A DNA stretch of 64,000 nucleotides from Cristatella mucedo. Lineage: Eukaryota > Bryozoa > Phylactolaemata > Cristatellidae. Below are positions 12,590-22,990 of this stretch, piece by piece. Each line of letters starts with the position of its first letter. The stretch's first letter is position 1. Under the pieces are notes generated by a model, which ran no database searches, had not been told where the DNA came from, and worked only from the letters and a program-made list of their open reading frames with translations. The stretch is from assembly GCA_009760855.2 (NCBI GenBank), contig WPIO01000077.1, forward strand, positions 530,001-594,000, in the 5' to 3' direction. The position numbers and the translations under genes are program-made.

Positions 12590-13750
12590 TCGGACCGGAA
12601 ATCGCCAGCGCGAAGCTGGAATTCCGAGTGTGAACATTTTACCCGCCGAGTTTCCGCCCGTTGCGCTCGCGCGCGCTCGTGCGAACGGTCGGCAAAGACG
12701 CTGGCCGCTTCCGCAATTCACTTCCGTCCGGCCCGGATCCGCGAGAAATAGCCTCCGCGAAGCTGCAGCTCGGATTGCATGTTGCAGTGCTCGCTATTCC
12801 TCCCGCGTAACCGCAGAGTTTTGGCGTCCTTCGCTCGCGAGCTCTCAACCAAATGGACAGCGAAGACACAGGCCGCGACCTCAATGTACCGCGATCTAAG
12901 CGGTTTAAGCCGCCGAAAATCCACGGGAAATAGGCTTCGGGAAGCTCCAGCTTAAATTGCATCTTGCACAGCACTTCCTTTCGAGTCCATTCGAAAACTT
13001 AATTTGCTGCCGTTGCGCACTCGCTTTCTCATGCGACAGCAGCGACGCAGGCCAGCATGCATGGGCGCGCAGCCCAATGGACCAAAATGCCAGCATGGAC
13101 GCGCGATGCACTGCACTGCACTGCAAAGCGAAAACCAAACCTTTGGTGAGAAGCTTCATTGTTGATTAAATTTTGGGGCAAACCCCTTTTTACAGTGTAT
13201 TCACACCGCTTCACGACAATGGGCAGAGGCATGCTCGTGCTATGCATGCACTGCAACTAACTGCAATGCCTGGGCCAGTGCTAATATCTAATGGAGTTCA
13301 CGGGGATTCCAGCAGAAATAGGCCCCGCGCGAAGCTCAAATTATAGTTACATAATGAAGCACACAGTTTTAAATGTGTACCCGCATAACTTCAAGCCACT
13401 GTGCATGCTCAATCTCGGGCAATGCACTGCAATCGACTGGAATGGTCTGGGCCAAAACTGAAATCCACTCTAATCCGAGGCAAATCCACCTGAAATTGCT
13501 ACGCGAAGCCCCAATTTAAATCGCAAAAAATACTAAACTCCTTTTGAAATGCACGCGCAAAATTGTGCACCGTTGCGTACGCATGTTCTCAGACAATGCA
13601 CTAGGATATGCAAATATGACCTGGGCCAATACGCAATCAACCGCAATGCATGGGCGTTCCGCTGCAAAACGACCAGTAATCTAGAAGCTATCACTCTCAT
13701 TGCATTTTACTCGGACCTCCATGTAAAGTGCATTCACACAATTTCTTGAC
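12590..13750. repeat. Degenerate ~180-bp tandem array
   Basis: A motif of the form GAAATagccncCGCGAAGCTccagctTaaATTGCAT recurs at about 12597, 12748, 12929, 13314 and 13490. Spacing is 150-190 bp, with one double interval where a copy is too diverged. Other phrases (ctgcaatgc..tgggcca, gtgtattcacac) recur with the same period. Copies grow more AT-rich to the right, up to the viral boundary near 13.85 kb. This is an old satellite-like or minisatellite array with no coding role visible. Confidence 0.6.
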
Positions 13751-13846
13751 AAGTGATTTAAAATTGACAACGGTTGTTTCTCTTATTCTGGCTGCTGAGA
13801 ATGGCGCTTATAACTATCAACCTTTCGCTGGAGTAGCAATGCAAGG

Positions 13847-16800
13847 ATGAATAGAGTTTTAGAAATTAATAAAATAATTAGAATGCAATTTGTTTCTTTC
13901 AATAAAAGTGTTGAGGAATGGTTAGAGAAAGGATCTAGTTGGAGTTTAGTTGGTATTAATGCTTTATACGCAAAGTTTACTTATTTTATACACCGTTTTG
14001 GAGGAAGTTATCTGCCAATCCCTGTTGGATAAGAAAATAAAAGATCTACTGTTAATATAAAGATTGAATCAAATAAATGTTGTGCTTTATGGTGGGTTTT
14101 AAGATTTCTTAATTGGAGAACAATTATCCAGAATCATGTGCAGATTTCAATATTTGGGTGTTGATCTCATTTATTACCAAAATTAGAAGAGTTACTTAAT
14201 GTAAGACTAATTTATCCTTCTCGAGCATTAAGTGTTAGTGATATTCTTATCTTTGCAGAATTATTGAATATTTCAATAAACATTTTCGAATATGATAATA
14301 ACAGTCAAAGCCCTTTGATAGTAGTTGATGAAGAAAAGGAGAAGCACTTAGATCTTATACTATTTGGTAATAAAGAGAAGACTAACCCACATTATGTTAT
14401 TATTAGAAATTTTAATGGTTTGTGCAGAAGTTCAAAAGGTCATGGTACTCAATTAAGTTGTAAAATATGTTTATGTAGATTTTATTCATAAGACATATTA
14501 GATTCTCATATTGAAGCTTGCAAGAAAGGAAACGATGGAAAGTCAAGAACAAAAATGCCAAAAGCAAAAGATAGAAAAGATAGAACTGGTAATCTTTGTA
14601 ATTTTGGAGAATATTCAAAAACATTGTGGTATCCTTATGTTGCTTATGCAGATTTTGAAGGCTTGCTTATTAATGTAAGAAAGACTGACAAAGAAGATAC
14701 TAGCATACCACAAGGTTCTTTTCAAAAACACATACCTTACTCAGGTGCATATACAATTATTGATTAATGGAAACACAAGAATTTTTGAATTTTTTAACGG
14801 AGCAAGTAATGTTAGAGAGTTACTTCAGTGTTTTCTAGATGAAGTTGATTCTATTAGGAAAGAGTTGAAAGAGATTCTTCCTAAATATGAGAAATTTGAT
14901 TACAATACTATGACAAAAGATGAGAATAGAGACTTTAATTCTGCTACTACTTGTTATGTTTGTAATTTAGATTTAAGCAAAGTTAAAGTTATAGATCATT
15001 GTCATCTTAAGGTACATACTGTGGAGCAGCACATGCTAATTGTAATCTAAATGTTAATATCATTGCTGACAGATTTAAATTACCTGTTTTTATTCATAAT
15101 TTAAAAGGCTGCGATGCTCATTTATTAGTACAAGAGTTTCACGATCAAAGATTAAAAAAGAATGTGATAGCAAACAATATGGAGAAATATATCAATATAG
15201 AAATAGGTTCATTGAGTTTTAGAGATTGGCTTCAAATATTCAATAAAGGTTTGGCAGATTTAGTTAAGAATGTTGTTAAGTCTGGTAAAACTTAGGAACA
15301 TACTAGAAAATACTTTTCTATGTTAACTGAAGAAGAATTTTAGTTGTGAACAGAACAGAAAATTTTCCTTATGAGTATGTCAATTCATTCTCAAAGTTGA
15401 AAGAAAAAGAATTACCAGATAGAAAAAGTTTGTATAGCACTTTAGATGATGACTGCATTAAAGAAAAAGAATATGGAAGGGCACTAAAAGTTTGGAATTT
15501 AATGGGGAAAATAGATCTAACTAAAGAAGATCCTTTAAAAAAGTACAGTTATGTTTATCTTACTATGGATGTTCTGATATTAGCTGACGTATTTCAACAT
15601 TTTAGACATTTGTCAAAGAGAATTGGTGGTCTAGACCCAGCCAACTTCTTTACTGCTCCTGGTTTAGCTTGGTGTGCTGGTTTGAGATGTTTTCAAAAGT
15701 TAGATTAGATTTATAAACAAGTTTTGAACATTTTGACTTCTTAGCGCTATCCGAGGAGGAATAACACAAGTCTCTTTTCGTTATGTTAAAGCCAATAATG
15801 AAATGGCTTCTAATTTTGATGAGACAAAGATAAGAGTTGGTTACTTTATGTATATGCTGATTCTCTTTATGCAACAGCAATGACACAATTCTTACCAACA
15901 AATAATTTTAGATTCTTGGATCGGAAACATATTGATTCTTTTACAAAAAATATTAGCAATACAAGAAAGCTCAGACATTGGTTATGCTTTTGAGGTCGAT
16001 ATCTTTTGCCCAAAAGAATTACACGATATTTATTCTGATTATTCTCTTTTACCTTTTACGAGGAAAGTTGAGACAAAGAATTATTGAAAATATCAAGAGA
16101 GTACTTTAGTGAAAGATGAGAAGAAGAAATTAATTGATTATGAAAGTAAGGTAGAGAAACTAATTGTTGATTTAGAACCAAAGGTAAAATATGTTATTCA
16201 TTATAGAAATCTGCAGATTGTTGTGGAAAGGGGCTATGTAGTAACTAAAATTCATAGGATAATGAGTTTTTCTCAGAGCTATTCGCTTAGTGGTTATATT
16301 CTTAATAATGTTTCAAAATGGAAGGAAGTAAAGAATGATTTTAAAAAGGAATATTATAAGTTAAAGAGTAATGCATTCTTTGGTAAAACAATAGAAAATT
16401 TTAGAGAACAGGTTAATATAGAGTTGTTTGATTTAAAGTTTGAAGATGATATTATTTTATCTGATAAAAGAGCTACGAGTGCAAGATTTAAAGACAGAAG
16501 ATTATTCAATCAAGATTTAATTGGAGTCGAAGCAAAAAGCAGAGATTTGTCTTAATATACAAATCCATTTAGGATTTGCTATTCTAGAAATATCAAAATA
16601 AATAATGTAAGATTTTTATTATGATACTATGAAAAATTACTATGCAGACAAAATAACAGTCGCTTACACAGATACAGATTCATTAGTTATGAAAATAAAA
16701 TACATATAATATTTACGAAGATGTTGAAAATTATTTATAATATCTAGATCTATCTCGTTATCTGACAAACCAAGAAATATGGAAGTCAGAAGGGTTCGAG

Positions 16801-17320
16801 AAGATGAAGGAAAATAAGGAAAGCCTAGGAAAATCTAAAGATGAAATCTCAGAAAAGTATACCATTGACCCACTAACAAAAGATTGTATTAGAGATGAAA
16901 AAGGAATTATGTTAGAAAAATCTGTTGTACTTGACGAAGGGATTTTCTTAAGACCAAAACTTTATTCTATCCAGATAGCAACAGCAATAAAGGATGGAAT
17001 AAAAGTTTAGTCATCAGCAAAGAAAGCAAAGGGTACTAAAAAAGGAGTTCTAAAGAAAAACTTGTCTCATTCTGATTACCTTGGTTGTCTTAAGACTGGT
17101 TTTGATGTATAAATACTCAATCTAGATTACAAACAAGAAATCATCAAATTTATACTGTCACACAGTCTAAGAAAGCACTATCCGCTTTTGACTCAAAAAG
17201 ATAATAGTTGGACTGCGGGATTTATTCACTTGCCTATTAAATACAAGAGAGTGGTAGAAAGTGCATTAAATGTAATTAAAATATATTTATATACATGCTT
17301 AAAATATGAAAAGTGTTAAT
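13847..17320 (+). pseudogene. Protein-primed-type DNA polymerase B (viral/organellar family)
   Basis: Replicative DNA polymerase of the DNA_pol_B_2 class. Visible landmarks in order are a CxxC...H...C finger near 14461-14523 (CKICLCRF), exonuclease motif I YADFEG near 14645, a CYVCNLDLS zinc-like insert near 14955, exonuclease II HNLKGCDAH near 15094, the family phrase NFPYEYVNS near 15360, then TMDVLILADVF near 15565. Polymerase motif B (KLKSNAFFGK) is near 16360 and the catalytic motif C YTDTDS near 16668. The frame shifts repeatedly and carries stops of all three types, so the gene is dead. The N-terminus lies at the left edge of the element and may be truncated. Confidence 0.9.
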
Positions 17321-17715
17321 TACCAAAATCAGAAGTAAAAGTCAAAATTGAAGATGATTTAAGAGAGATAACCAAAGAAATGCACGAGTTAAAAATTGAG
17401 AGTGAGTATGAAAAGTCTAAAGAAAAGTTGATACTGAAAGAGGCAGGAATAATTTTGTTTTAAAATAAAAAAATCTACTATCATAAAAATAAGTGAAAAT
17501 AAAATTGATGAAGAAGAAATTGAAGATGATACCAATTCTGAATATGATACTGACAAAATTGAAGGTGAAACTGATTCTGAAGATGATCCAGATTACAATC
17601 CTATAGATGAAGGTTATGAACAAGCATTTTGCTTTGAAGAAGGAGTAGAATATCATTACGAAAACAAAGAAGATGAATTATACAACATTATTATTTATAT
17701 AGAATGTATGCTTTA
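17321..17715 (+). pseudogene. Acidic ORF remnant downstream of PolB
   Basis: From about 17480 one frame reads a strongly acidic stretch (for example EEEIEDDTNSEYDTD and ETDSEDDPDYNP) up to the next gene. A Lys/Glu-rich helix-like stretch precedes it in another frame. It is either a separate small acidic protein or a degraded C-terminal extension of the polymerase. I recognise no family. Confidence 0.45.
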
Positions 17716-17908
17716 AGAATTATTGGCTGTGAGCAATCTAGAGATATGGCACTGAAAATTTGTCTACAAAAACTTAAAGAAGTTGATCAAACAATTGTTA
17801 AACATTCACTGGATAAACTTATTCCTGATTTAGATAGTTCATTTAAAAATACCCTTGTTGAAATTTGCGAAACATGTGATAAACTAATGGAAGGAATAGA
17901 ATGTTAGT
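17704..17908 (+). CDS. Small unrecognised viral ORF (67 aa)
   Basis: Open frame beginning MYALRIIGCEQSRD and ending MEGIEC, predicted mainly helical. Its end overlaps the start of the next frame at 17901 by 8 bases, which suggests translational coupling or one original gene split by a frameshift. No family recognised. Confidence 0.45.
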
Positions 17909-18419
17909 ATATGCAATAGTTGCAAGTATAGAATCTATTATTGGTACAGTTGGTCTTGATGTAACAATTACTGTAGCTGTTGCTAGTTTTATTAAGAAAA
18001 TAGTTGACCTAACAATGTATACAGCAATAGCACGACCTATAAACACTCACGATGACAGAATTGGTGCTCCAAGTTTACAAAGTTCTAGATTATATAATGT
18101 TATTGAAGATTTAAGGAAATATATTGATTTACTTGATGTTGGCATAAATATTGATCTGTCAGAAAAAGTACAAAACTTGGAAGTGAATAATCGATTAGAA
18201 TATTTGAAGAAAGACAAGAAACTTGTGGAAGAATCTGGAGTATCCTATACGGACAGTCTTAAGAAAGATATAAAAAAGGTAGAATTGTCTACTATTTGGA
18301 GACAGAAAACTTCTGATTGCAATGAAGAATCTGCTATGCTATTAGCGAATACTTTTGCGCAAGGAATGACCCAAGAAGAAACTCATAGTGAAATTCTAAG
18401 ATTAAGAGATGAACTATAA
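17901..18419 (+). CDS. Unrecognised viral protein with an N-terminal hydrophobic segment (172 aa)
   Basis: One of the longest uninterrupted frames in segment L. Residues 1-40 are hydrophobic and could form one membrane helix (IVASIESIIGTVGLDVTITV). The rest is charged and helical, with a Lys/Glu-rich middle and a C-terminus QEETHSEILRLRDEL. Position between the PolB region and the PLA2 gene suggests a virion or accessory role, but no homologue is recognised. Confidence 0.5.
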   Translation: MLVYAIVASIESIIGTVGLDVTITVAVASFIKKIVDLTMYTAIARPINTHDDRIGAPSLQSSRLYNVIEDLRKYIDLLDVGINIDLSEKVQNLEVNNRLEYLKKDKKLVEESGVSYTDSLKKDIKKVELSTIWRQKTSDCNEESAMLLANTFAQGMTQEETHSEILRLRDEL

Positions 18420-18499
18420 CGAAGATGTAAAAGTTAAAAATCTGAATATCTCACTAGTTTGTAATCTTCTGTCAAACAATAGTTAAAATTGAATCTTGC

Positions 18500-18992
18500 A
18501 AATTGTAAATGTAAACGAATATCTTCTTTATCTCATTGCTACAGCAGTATCTTCTGGATGGTCAACATATCCTAAGCAATATTGATGATTATTAATAGTA
18601 ATATAATATTCATAATTTTTTGATTTTTTCTTAAAAGAACTCCAACAAAGCCAGAAGTATTCCTTCGAGTAACTCATCTATTTCTCATGTTTTCTGAACT
18701 AGTTGCAATTCTTAGATTAATAATGTGAATATCTGATTTAATTTTTTTATTTTTATGATTAATTTGGAATATTGGTATTTCTTCATTCATTAAGAGCCAA
18801 GCAAGCCGATGTGATTTGTATTGTTTTCTATCAGTATGAACGATAATATAGCCATCTTTATGTAATTTTCCAGCCCCTGAGCCAATTCTTACTCCACCTC
18901 GGCTAACATTTAAGAAAAATCTTCCAGTATCCGGCTCATACTGTAATAATTCAATAACACGGTTTCTAAAAGATTCTTGGTTAATTTTTTAG
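18500..18992 (-). pseudogene. Phage-type HNH homing endonuclease with AP2 domain
   Basis: The minus strand reads a classic HNH_3 layout: a YEPDTGRFF opening, then GYIIVHTDRKQYKSHRLAW, then INHKNKK and NLRIATSSENMRNR. This is followed by an AP2 DNA-binding domain (NTSGFVGV...YCLGYVDHPEDTA). HNH-AP2 proteins are free-standing homing endonucleases of phages, giant viruses and ciliate or algal genomes. The gene is dead: a TGA follows the NMRNR box, a frameshift lies inside the AP2 domain, and there is no ATG at the expected start. It is antisense to its neighbours, as expected for an invasive gene. Confidence 0.82.
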
Positions 18993-19018
18993 TATAAAAT
19001 AGTTTTTATAATCTTTAA

Positions 19019-19306
19019 ATGAAAAATCCATTTACTATAGAAATTGAATGAAAAGAAACAAAGGTAACTCTTTCTGATTATCAAAGAAATCTTTTTGCTA
19101 AATCGAAAGAACAAATTTTAACTAGGTTTAAAAAACTAAGATCCAATAGGAACTAGTAGTATTTTTGCAACCAAAACCCAACTTGCAAGAATTAAAAAAT
19201 GTAAATCAAAAGGCGTTGGAATCCAACTAAATTTTAGTGCTAAACAACTGATAGCAAATAGAAAACACGGTACTGGTCTTGTAGATATTCTAAATAAACT
19301 ATCTAT
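19019..19306 (+). pseudogene. Small basic protein upstream of PLA2
   Basis: A start MKNPFTIEIE is followed by a TGA, then a Lys/Arg-rich stretch. After a +1 shift a Gly/Lys-rich segment (CKSKGVGIQLNFSAKQL) reaches LVDILNKLSI just before the PLA2 start. Small basic proteins of this kind occur near structural genes in Polintons and adenoviruses, but I cannot assign a family. Confidence 0.4.
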
Positions 19307-19770
19307 ATGAAACTACCATCTGGAATAAAATCAGAAGAAGTGCCTGGAGGTAAATTTAATAACACTGAAAGATACTCATATGCAGGTTCAGGAACGAGAT
19401 TCAAGGAAAGAATGGAAGAGGGCTATGAAGGCGTTCATGATCTAGACAGAAGAGCACTAATTCACGACCATGACTACACCCAGGCAGGAAGCATGCCAGA
19501 GCCACAAAAAACAGAGATAAGAAACTTATCTGATCTAGTTCTAGCTGAATCAGCAGCACGTCTTGCTCTTGACACAAGGCAACCAAGCTGTGTTGGAGAA
19601 GATGCAAAAACTGTTGCAGCTGTAATGGCAGCTAAAGCAAAACTAGGATGAGGAATAGGTGGTGCACTTATTGATTCTTTTGTTACAGATTTCCTAAAAG
19701 ATAAACTATCAAATCCTCCTGGCTTAATTAAGATAAAAATTATGCAAGAATTCTTGTCAATACAGTTATA
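19307..19770 (+). pseudogene. Phospholipase A2-domain (parvovirus VP1-like) virion protein
   Basis: The first 60 residues match the viral PLA2 fold seen in parvovirus minor capsid proteins and in several adintoviruses. A VPGGKFNN loop stands where the calcium loop is expected, and the catalytic box reads LDRRALIHDHDYTQA, with the His-Asp dyad and the conserved Tyr. Family members breach endosomal membranes during entry. A TGA near 19649 interrupts the frame, after which the same frame continues with GIGGALIDSF and an amphipathic tail to about 19770. Confidence 0.78.
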
Positions 19771-19849
19771 GATATTACACGAAAAAAAATATAAAAACTT
19801 AACTAGACTAATACTTTACCTTAAAAATTATATAATTCTTTTGTGTTTT

Positions 19850-20338
19850 CTAAAATTCTGCTGGATTAAATTCAAATCGTTTGACTTCATTGTAAACTTT
19901 TACTTGATCAATCTTTAATCTTATATTAAGTCTTGATTCAGAATTATAAGAATCTCTACTAATATAGCATCCATCAAGAACACATGGGACACCAAAATCG
20001 TTTTCTAGTTTTTGTATAATCCAAACTGGATTATTAAACTTAATTTGCTTATTTTTTTATCAAAGAAAAAGTTTGTTTTTTTTCCAAAATTAAATCTTAC
20101 TGCAATAGTGGACCCTTTCTGATAAATCATATCCATGAAAGTCAAGTTGTTCACCAGCACGAGTAACTATATTTTGAAGAAAAGGTTGCATATCTTGTGT
20201 GATATAAATTAATGCATTAAGATACAGTTTTAAATCTTTTGTCATCTTTCCTTCAACATGCACACGTGCAGGTTTGCCTTTTGGGATAACGACAGCAGAA
20301 TCTTTTAGTACAACACATTTATTTTCTTGGTTTTTCAT
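19850..20338 (-). pseudogene. Unrecognised viral gene, antisense (about 160 aa)
   Basis: Begins MKNQENKCVVLKDS at 20338 and runs through KGKPARVHVEGKMTKDLKLYLNA. A frameshift near 20098 and stops follow, then the reading resumes (LENDFGVPCVLDGCY, RLNIRLKIDQVKVY, RFEFNPAEF) to a TAG at 19850. The mixed beta/alpha pattern looks like a real protein. It lies directly downstream of the protease on the same strand and probably shared its transcript. Confidence 0.5.
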
Positions 20339-20364
20339 TTCTATACAAAGGAAAATATTTTTTT

Positions 20365-20790
20365 TTAATTTAAAAATAATAATAATTCGATTACTGTACC
20401 AAAATCTGTTGAATCCATTAGTTTTAAGAAAATGAAGCAACTCATTCAACAATCTGTCTGTTTGTATTCCTGTAGTTGGAAAGTTTGAAAACTTGGAACA
20501 AGTCCAGAGTAGTCAATTACTTCTGGCAATGGTGGAGCACCAAATGAATCAAAATAAAAACAAGAATCTCCTACTTTTTTAAGTGCTACCCAATGTTAAA
20601 TTGCTAAATCTGACTTACCTGTTTTGCAAATAAGAGATTCGTTTTCTTTTGTTCATTTTCATGTTCATTTTTGCTGTTTGCTAGTTCATCTCTTGCAAAC
20701 ACTCCACGAAAGTTTTTTATATTTAGTCCTTTTACATAGTCTAATATCTCTAAGTCTCTTAATGGAGAACTTTTTATTCTTTTAACTATT
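20365..20790 (-). pseudogene. Adenain-like maturation cysteine protease (C5/Ulp1 fold)
   Basis: The minus strand reads LRDLEILDYVKGL and FRGVFARDEL, the N-terminal signature of adenovirus and Polinton proteases. The catalytic His follows in HWVALKK, then YFDSFGAPPLPEVI with the acidic residue, an oxyanion-hole Gln in the QLQEYKQTDC region, and the active-site Cys. The family enzyme cleaves capsid precursors. It is dead: the residue after the catalytic Cys (Gly in the family's CG box) is a TGA, there is a stop just before HWVAL, a frameshift near 20630, and ATA replaces the expected start ATG. Confidence 0.85.
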
Positions 20791-20837
20791 TATAATCTTT
20801 CTCAACTCAGAAAGTATTTTTTCTTTTTTCCCACTAC

Positions 20838-21074
20838 CTAATTTTTTTTACCATGGCTTAGAACGCCAGTGCCTAACGTTTTAATTTGAAATAATACTCC
20901 ACTTGCTACACTCATTAGTTCACTTCTAATTTTAACAAACTTTGATTTCTTATGTTCAAAAATTGTACAAATTGGTTGTATCATTCCTCTAGGTCCTTTT
21001 GTACTATCTATTTCAACATATTCTTCGTAAATATTGTCAGTAGGGCGCTTAAATTTCAAGCAATAGATCTCCAT
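20838..21074 (-). CDS. Small unrecognised viral ORF (about 78 aa)
   Basis: Starting at the internal Met (MEIYCLKFKRPTDN) it reads an uninterrupted short protein with IQPICTIFEHKKSKFVKIR and ends HGKKN. An upstream in-frame Met at 21116 would overlap the ATPase start on the other strand, so the 21074 start is preferred. Similar small ORFs sit between protease and ATPase genes in related elements; function unknown. Confidence 0.45.
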   Translation of the reverse strand: MEIYCLKFKRPTDNIYEEYVEIDSTKGPRGMIQPICTIFEHKKSKFVKIRSELMSVASGVLFQIKTLGTGVLSHGKKN

Positions 21075-21109
21075 TTCTATAAATATAAACAACTTGTTTA
21101 GTATAGGAA

Positions 21110-21736
21110 ATGACATTGAGAGTTAGGGCTTTTAATTTCGGACAAGACGTAGACACTGGTCATAAAGAGCCATTACCAAATGTACCCATTAGAACTCTAG
21201 TACTTGGTCCTAGTAGATCTGGAGAATCACAGTTAAAAATGGATTGGATTTTCTATGGAATGGTTAATTATGATACTTGTACAGTTATTGCTTTAAGTTT
21301 GGACCAAATGTTTGGATTAATGGTATTGATGAAATGCCAGAAGTAAACTCATGCAACAATTTTTAAAATGTTATACTTGATGATTTAATGACAGAAGACC
21401 AAACAAAAATATTAGATTATTTTACACGAGGCAGACATAAAGGACTATTTATATTTTGTCTTTCTCAAGGTTTTACTAATATTCGGGACAATGAGAGAAA
21501 TTAGGAACAATGTAAATATGGTAATAATTTTCAAACAAAACACAACAGATATAGAGTACATTCGTGAAGCATAGACTGGAGATATTGATAAAAGAAAATT
21601 CAAAGATTGGGTTAACTCTTGTACAATGAATCGTTTTGGATATTGTGTGATAGACTTGACTAAAACTGAGTCTGAAGGAAGATTTTGGTCTGTTGATAAT
21701 ACTGGAAAGCAATTAATTACTATTTTTAATGTTTAA
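21110..21736 (+). pseudogene. FtsK/HerA-type genome-packaging ATPase (A32-like)
   Basis: DNA-packaging motor of Polintons and related viruses. The Walker A region reads LVLGPSRSGES, in which the invariant Lys is replaced by Glu. The Walker B strand reads VILDDLM after a frameshift near 21345. Downstream, RGRHKGLFIFCLSQ is the sensor/motif III region. Further shifts follow before the end (TGKQLITIFNV). Loss of the Walker Lys alone would abolish ATP hydrolysis, and the frame is also broken. Divergent from the small gene on its left. Confidence 0.85.
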
Positions 21737-21749
21737 TAGATATACGAAA

Positions 21750-22934
21750 TGATAAATAAAACAATTTATTCAAGAAAAAAGCCATTAGGGGAAGTGTTCA
21801 AGAAGCACTTAACTATGAAGCTTACAAAATAAGAAACTTTGAAGATTTAAGAGAAGCAACTAAATTACAGAACGGCAGTGAAATACAAAGACTTGAAGCA
21901 GAAATATCGGCAAGAGATACAGCTGAATCTCATCTATCAGCGTGCACTAGACAAATCTACTGATAATTCGGGAAATGTAGTTACTGAAAAACTTAAAAAA
22001 GTTAGGCTAAAACTTGCTATACAAATGGAAACAACAAAGGTATTACAGAAAAACAGAGATGATATGAACCAGGCTTTGGAAAATAAAGCTGCACCAGATA
22101 TGTCTAATACTCTAGAAAAAGCAATTAAAGCTGTTAACTCAGGTGAGTTTAAGAAAGCAATTACAATAGAAAATCAAGCAAAGATATGTGCACCTAATCC
22201 ATAGGTACGAGAAGCTATTGATAATGTTCAAAAAACTTTAGCTGACGAGTTAGGAACACATTCAACTACTGACATGCCAAAGAAAACAGAAGAAAGAACA
22301 CAAGATTTAGATAAATCTAATCTACTCGATTTTTTAAAAGGCGCTAACAAAGAATACGTTCCAAATTATGTAAAGAGATTAATAGATGAAATTAATGATG
22401 AAAATAAAGATAAAAAATACTGGAAATAGCACTTAAGTTAGGAAATGAAATGAAATATCTAAAGCCAGATGAGAATTTAGGAAAAGCAGCTAATGATATC
22501 TATGAATCTGCTACTAATTGCAATACTAGAGAGAAAGATGAAAGAACAACAGAGATACGATACTTTTCAACACGAGATCATAAATAAGAGCTGCTTGATA
22601 TTGCTAATGAGAAAGGAAAAGGCAGTTTACAACCTAGAATAAAATCTATGATAAACCAGATTAATGAAAAAATCCTTCTCCATTGATGTATAGTATTTAC
22701 TTAGAACTAAAAAGAAATGAAGGAAAAAGAAGTGTAAAAGCCCAAAAGGTTTTTAACTATATAACACGCTTTTAAAATTAAAAAGGTAAAGGCACTGAAG
22801 TAATTCCATTAGTTGTAAAAAATGATCCAGAAGTATTTGATAAAATAGAACTGTGGATTCGTGAGCTTGCTGCTGGAAATACAGGAGTAGTAAATTCAAT
22901 TAGTGCTGCTGTAGATTACCTTGGGAAATTCTGA
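21750..22934 (+). pseudogene. Helical/coiled-coil virion-associated protein, unrecognised (about 360 aa)
   Basis: Lys/Glu-rich helical protein between the ATPase and the penton-like genes. The best-preserved part is 21878-22204 (ALDKSTDNSGNVVTEKLKKV, LENKAAPDMSNTLEKAI). It continues after a stop through NYVKRLIDEINDENKDKKY and, after shifts, to LWIRELAAGNTG and SAAVDYLGKF. Position suggests a minor structural or core protein; no family recognised. Confidence 0.5.
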
Positions 22935-22990
22935 AAAATACTATAGTAATATATTGAAAGAATTACTACACTTTTGTATGATATATAGAA

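Noticed and set aside
13847-17320. Introns in the viral polymerase
   Set aside because: Breaks are single-base shifts or point stops without GT-AG segments, and the homologous motif order is continuous.
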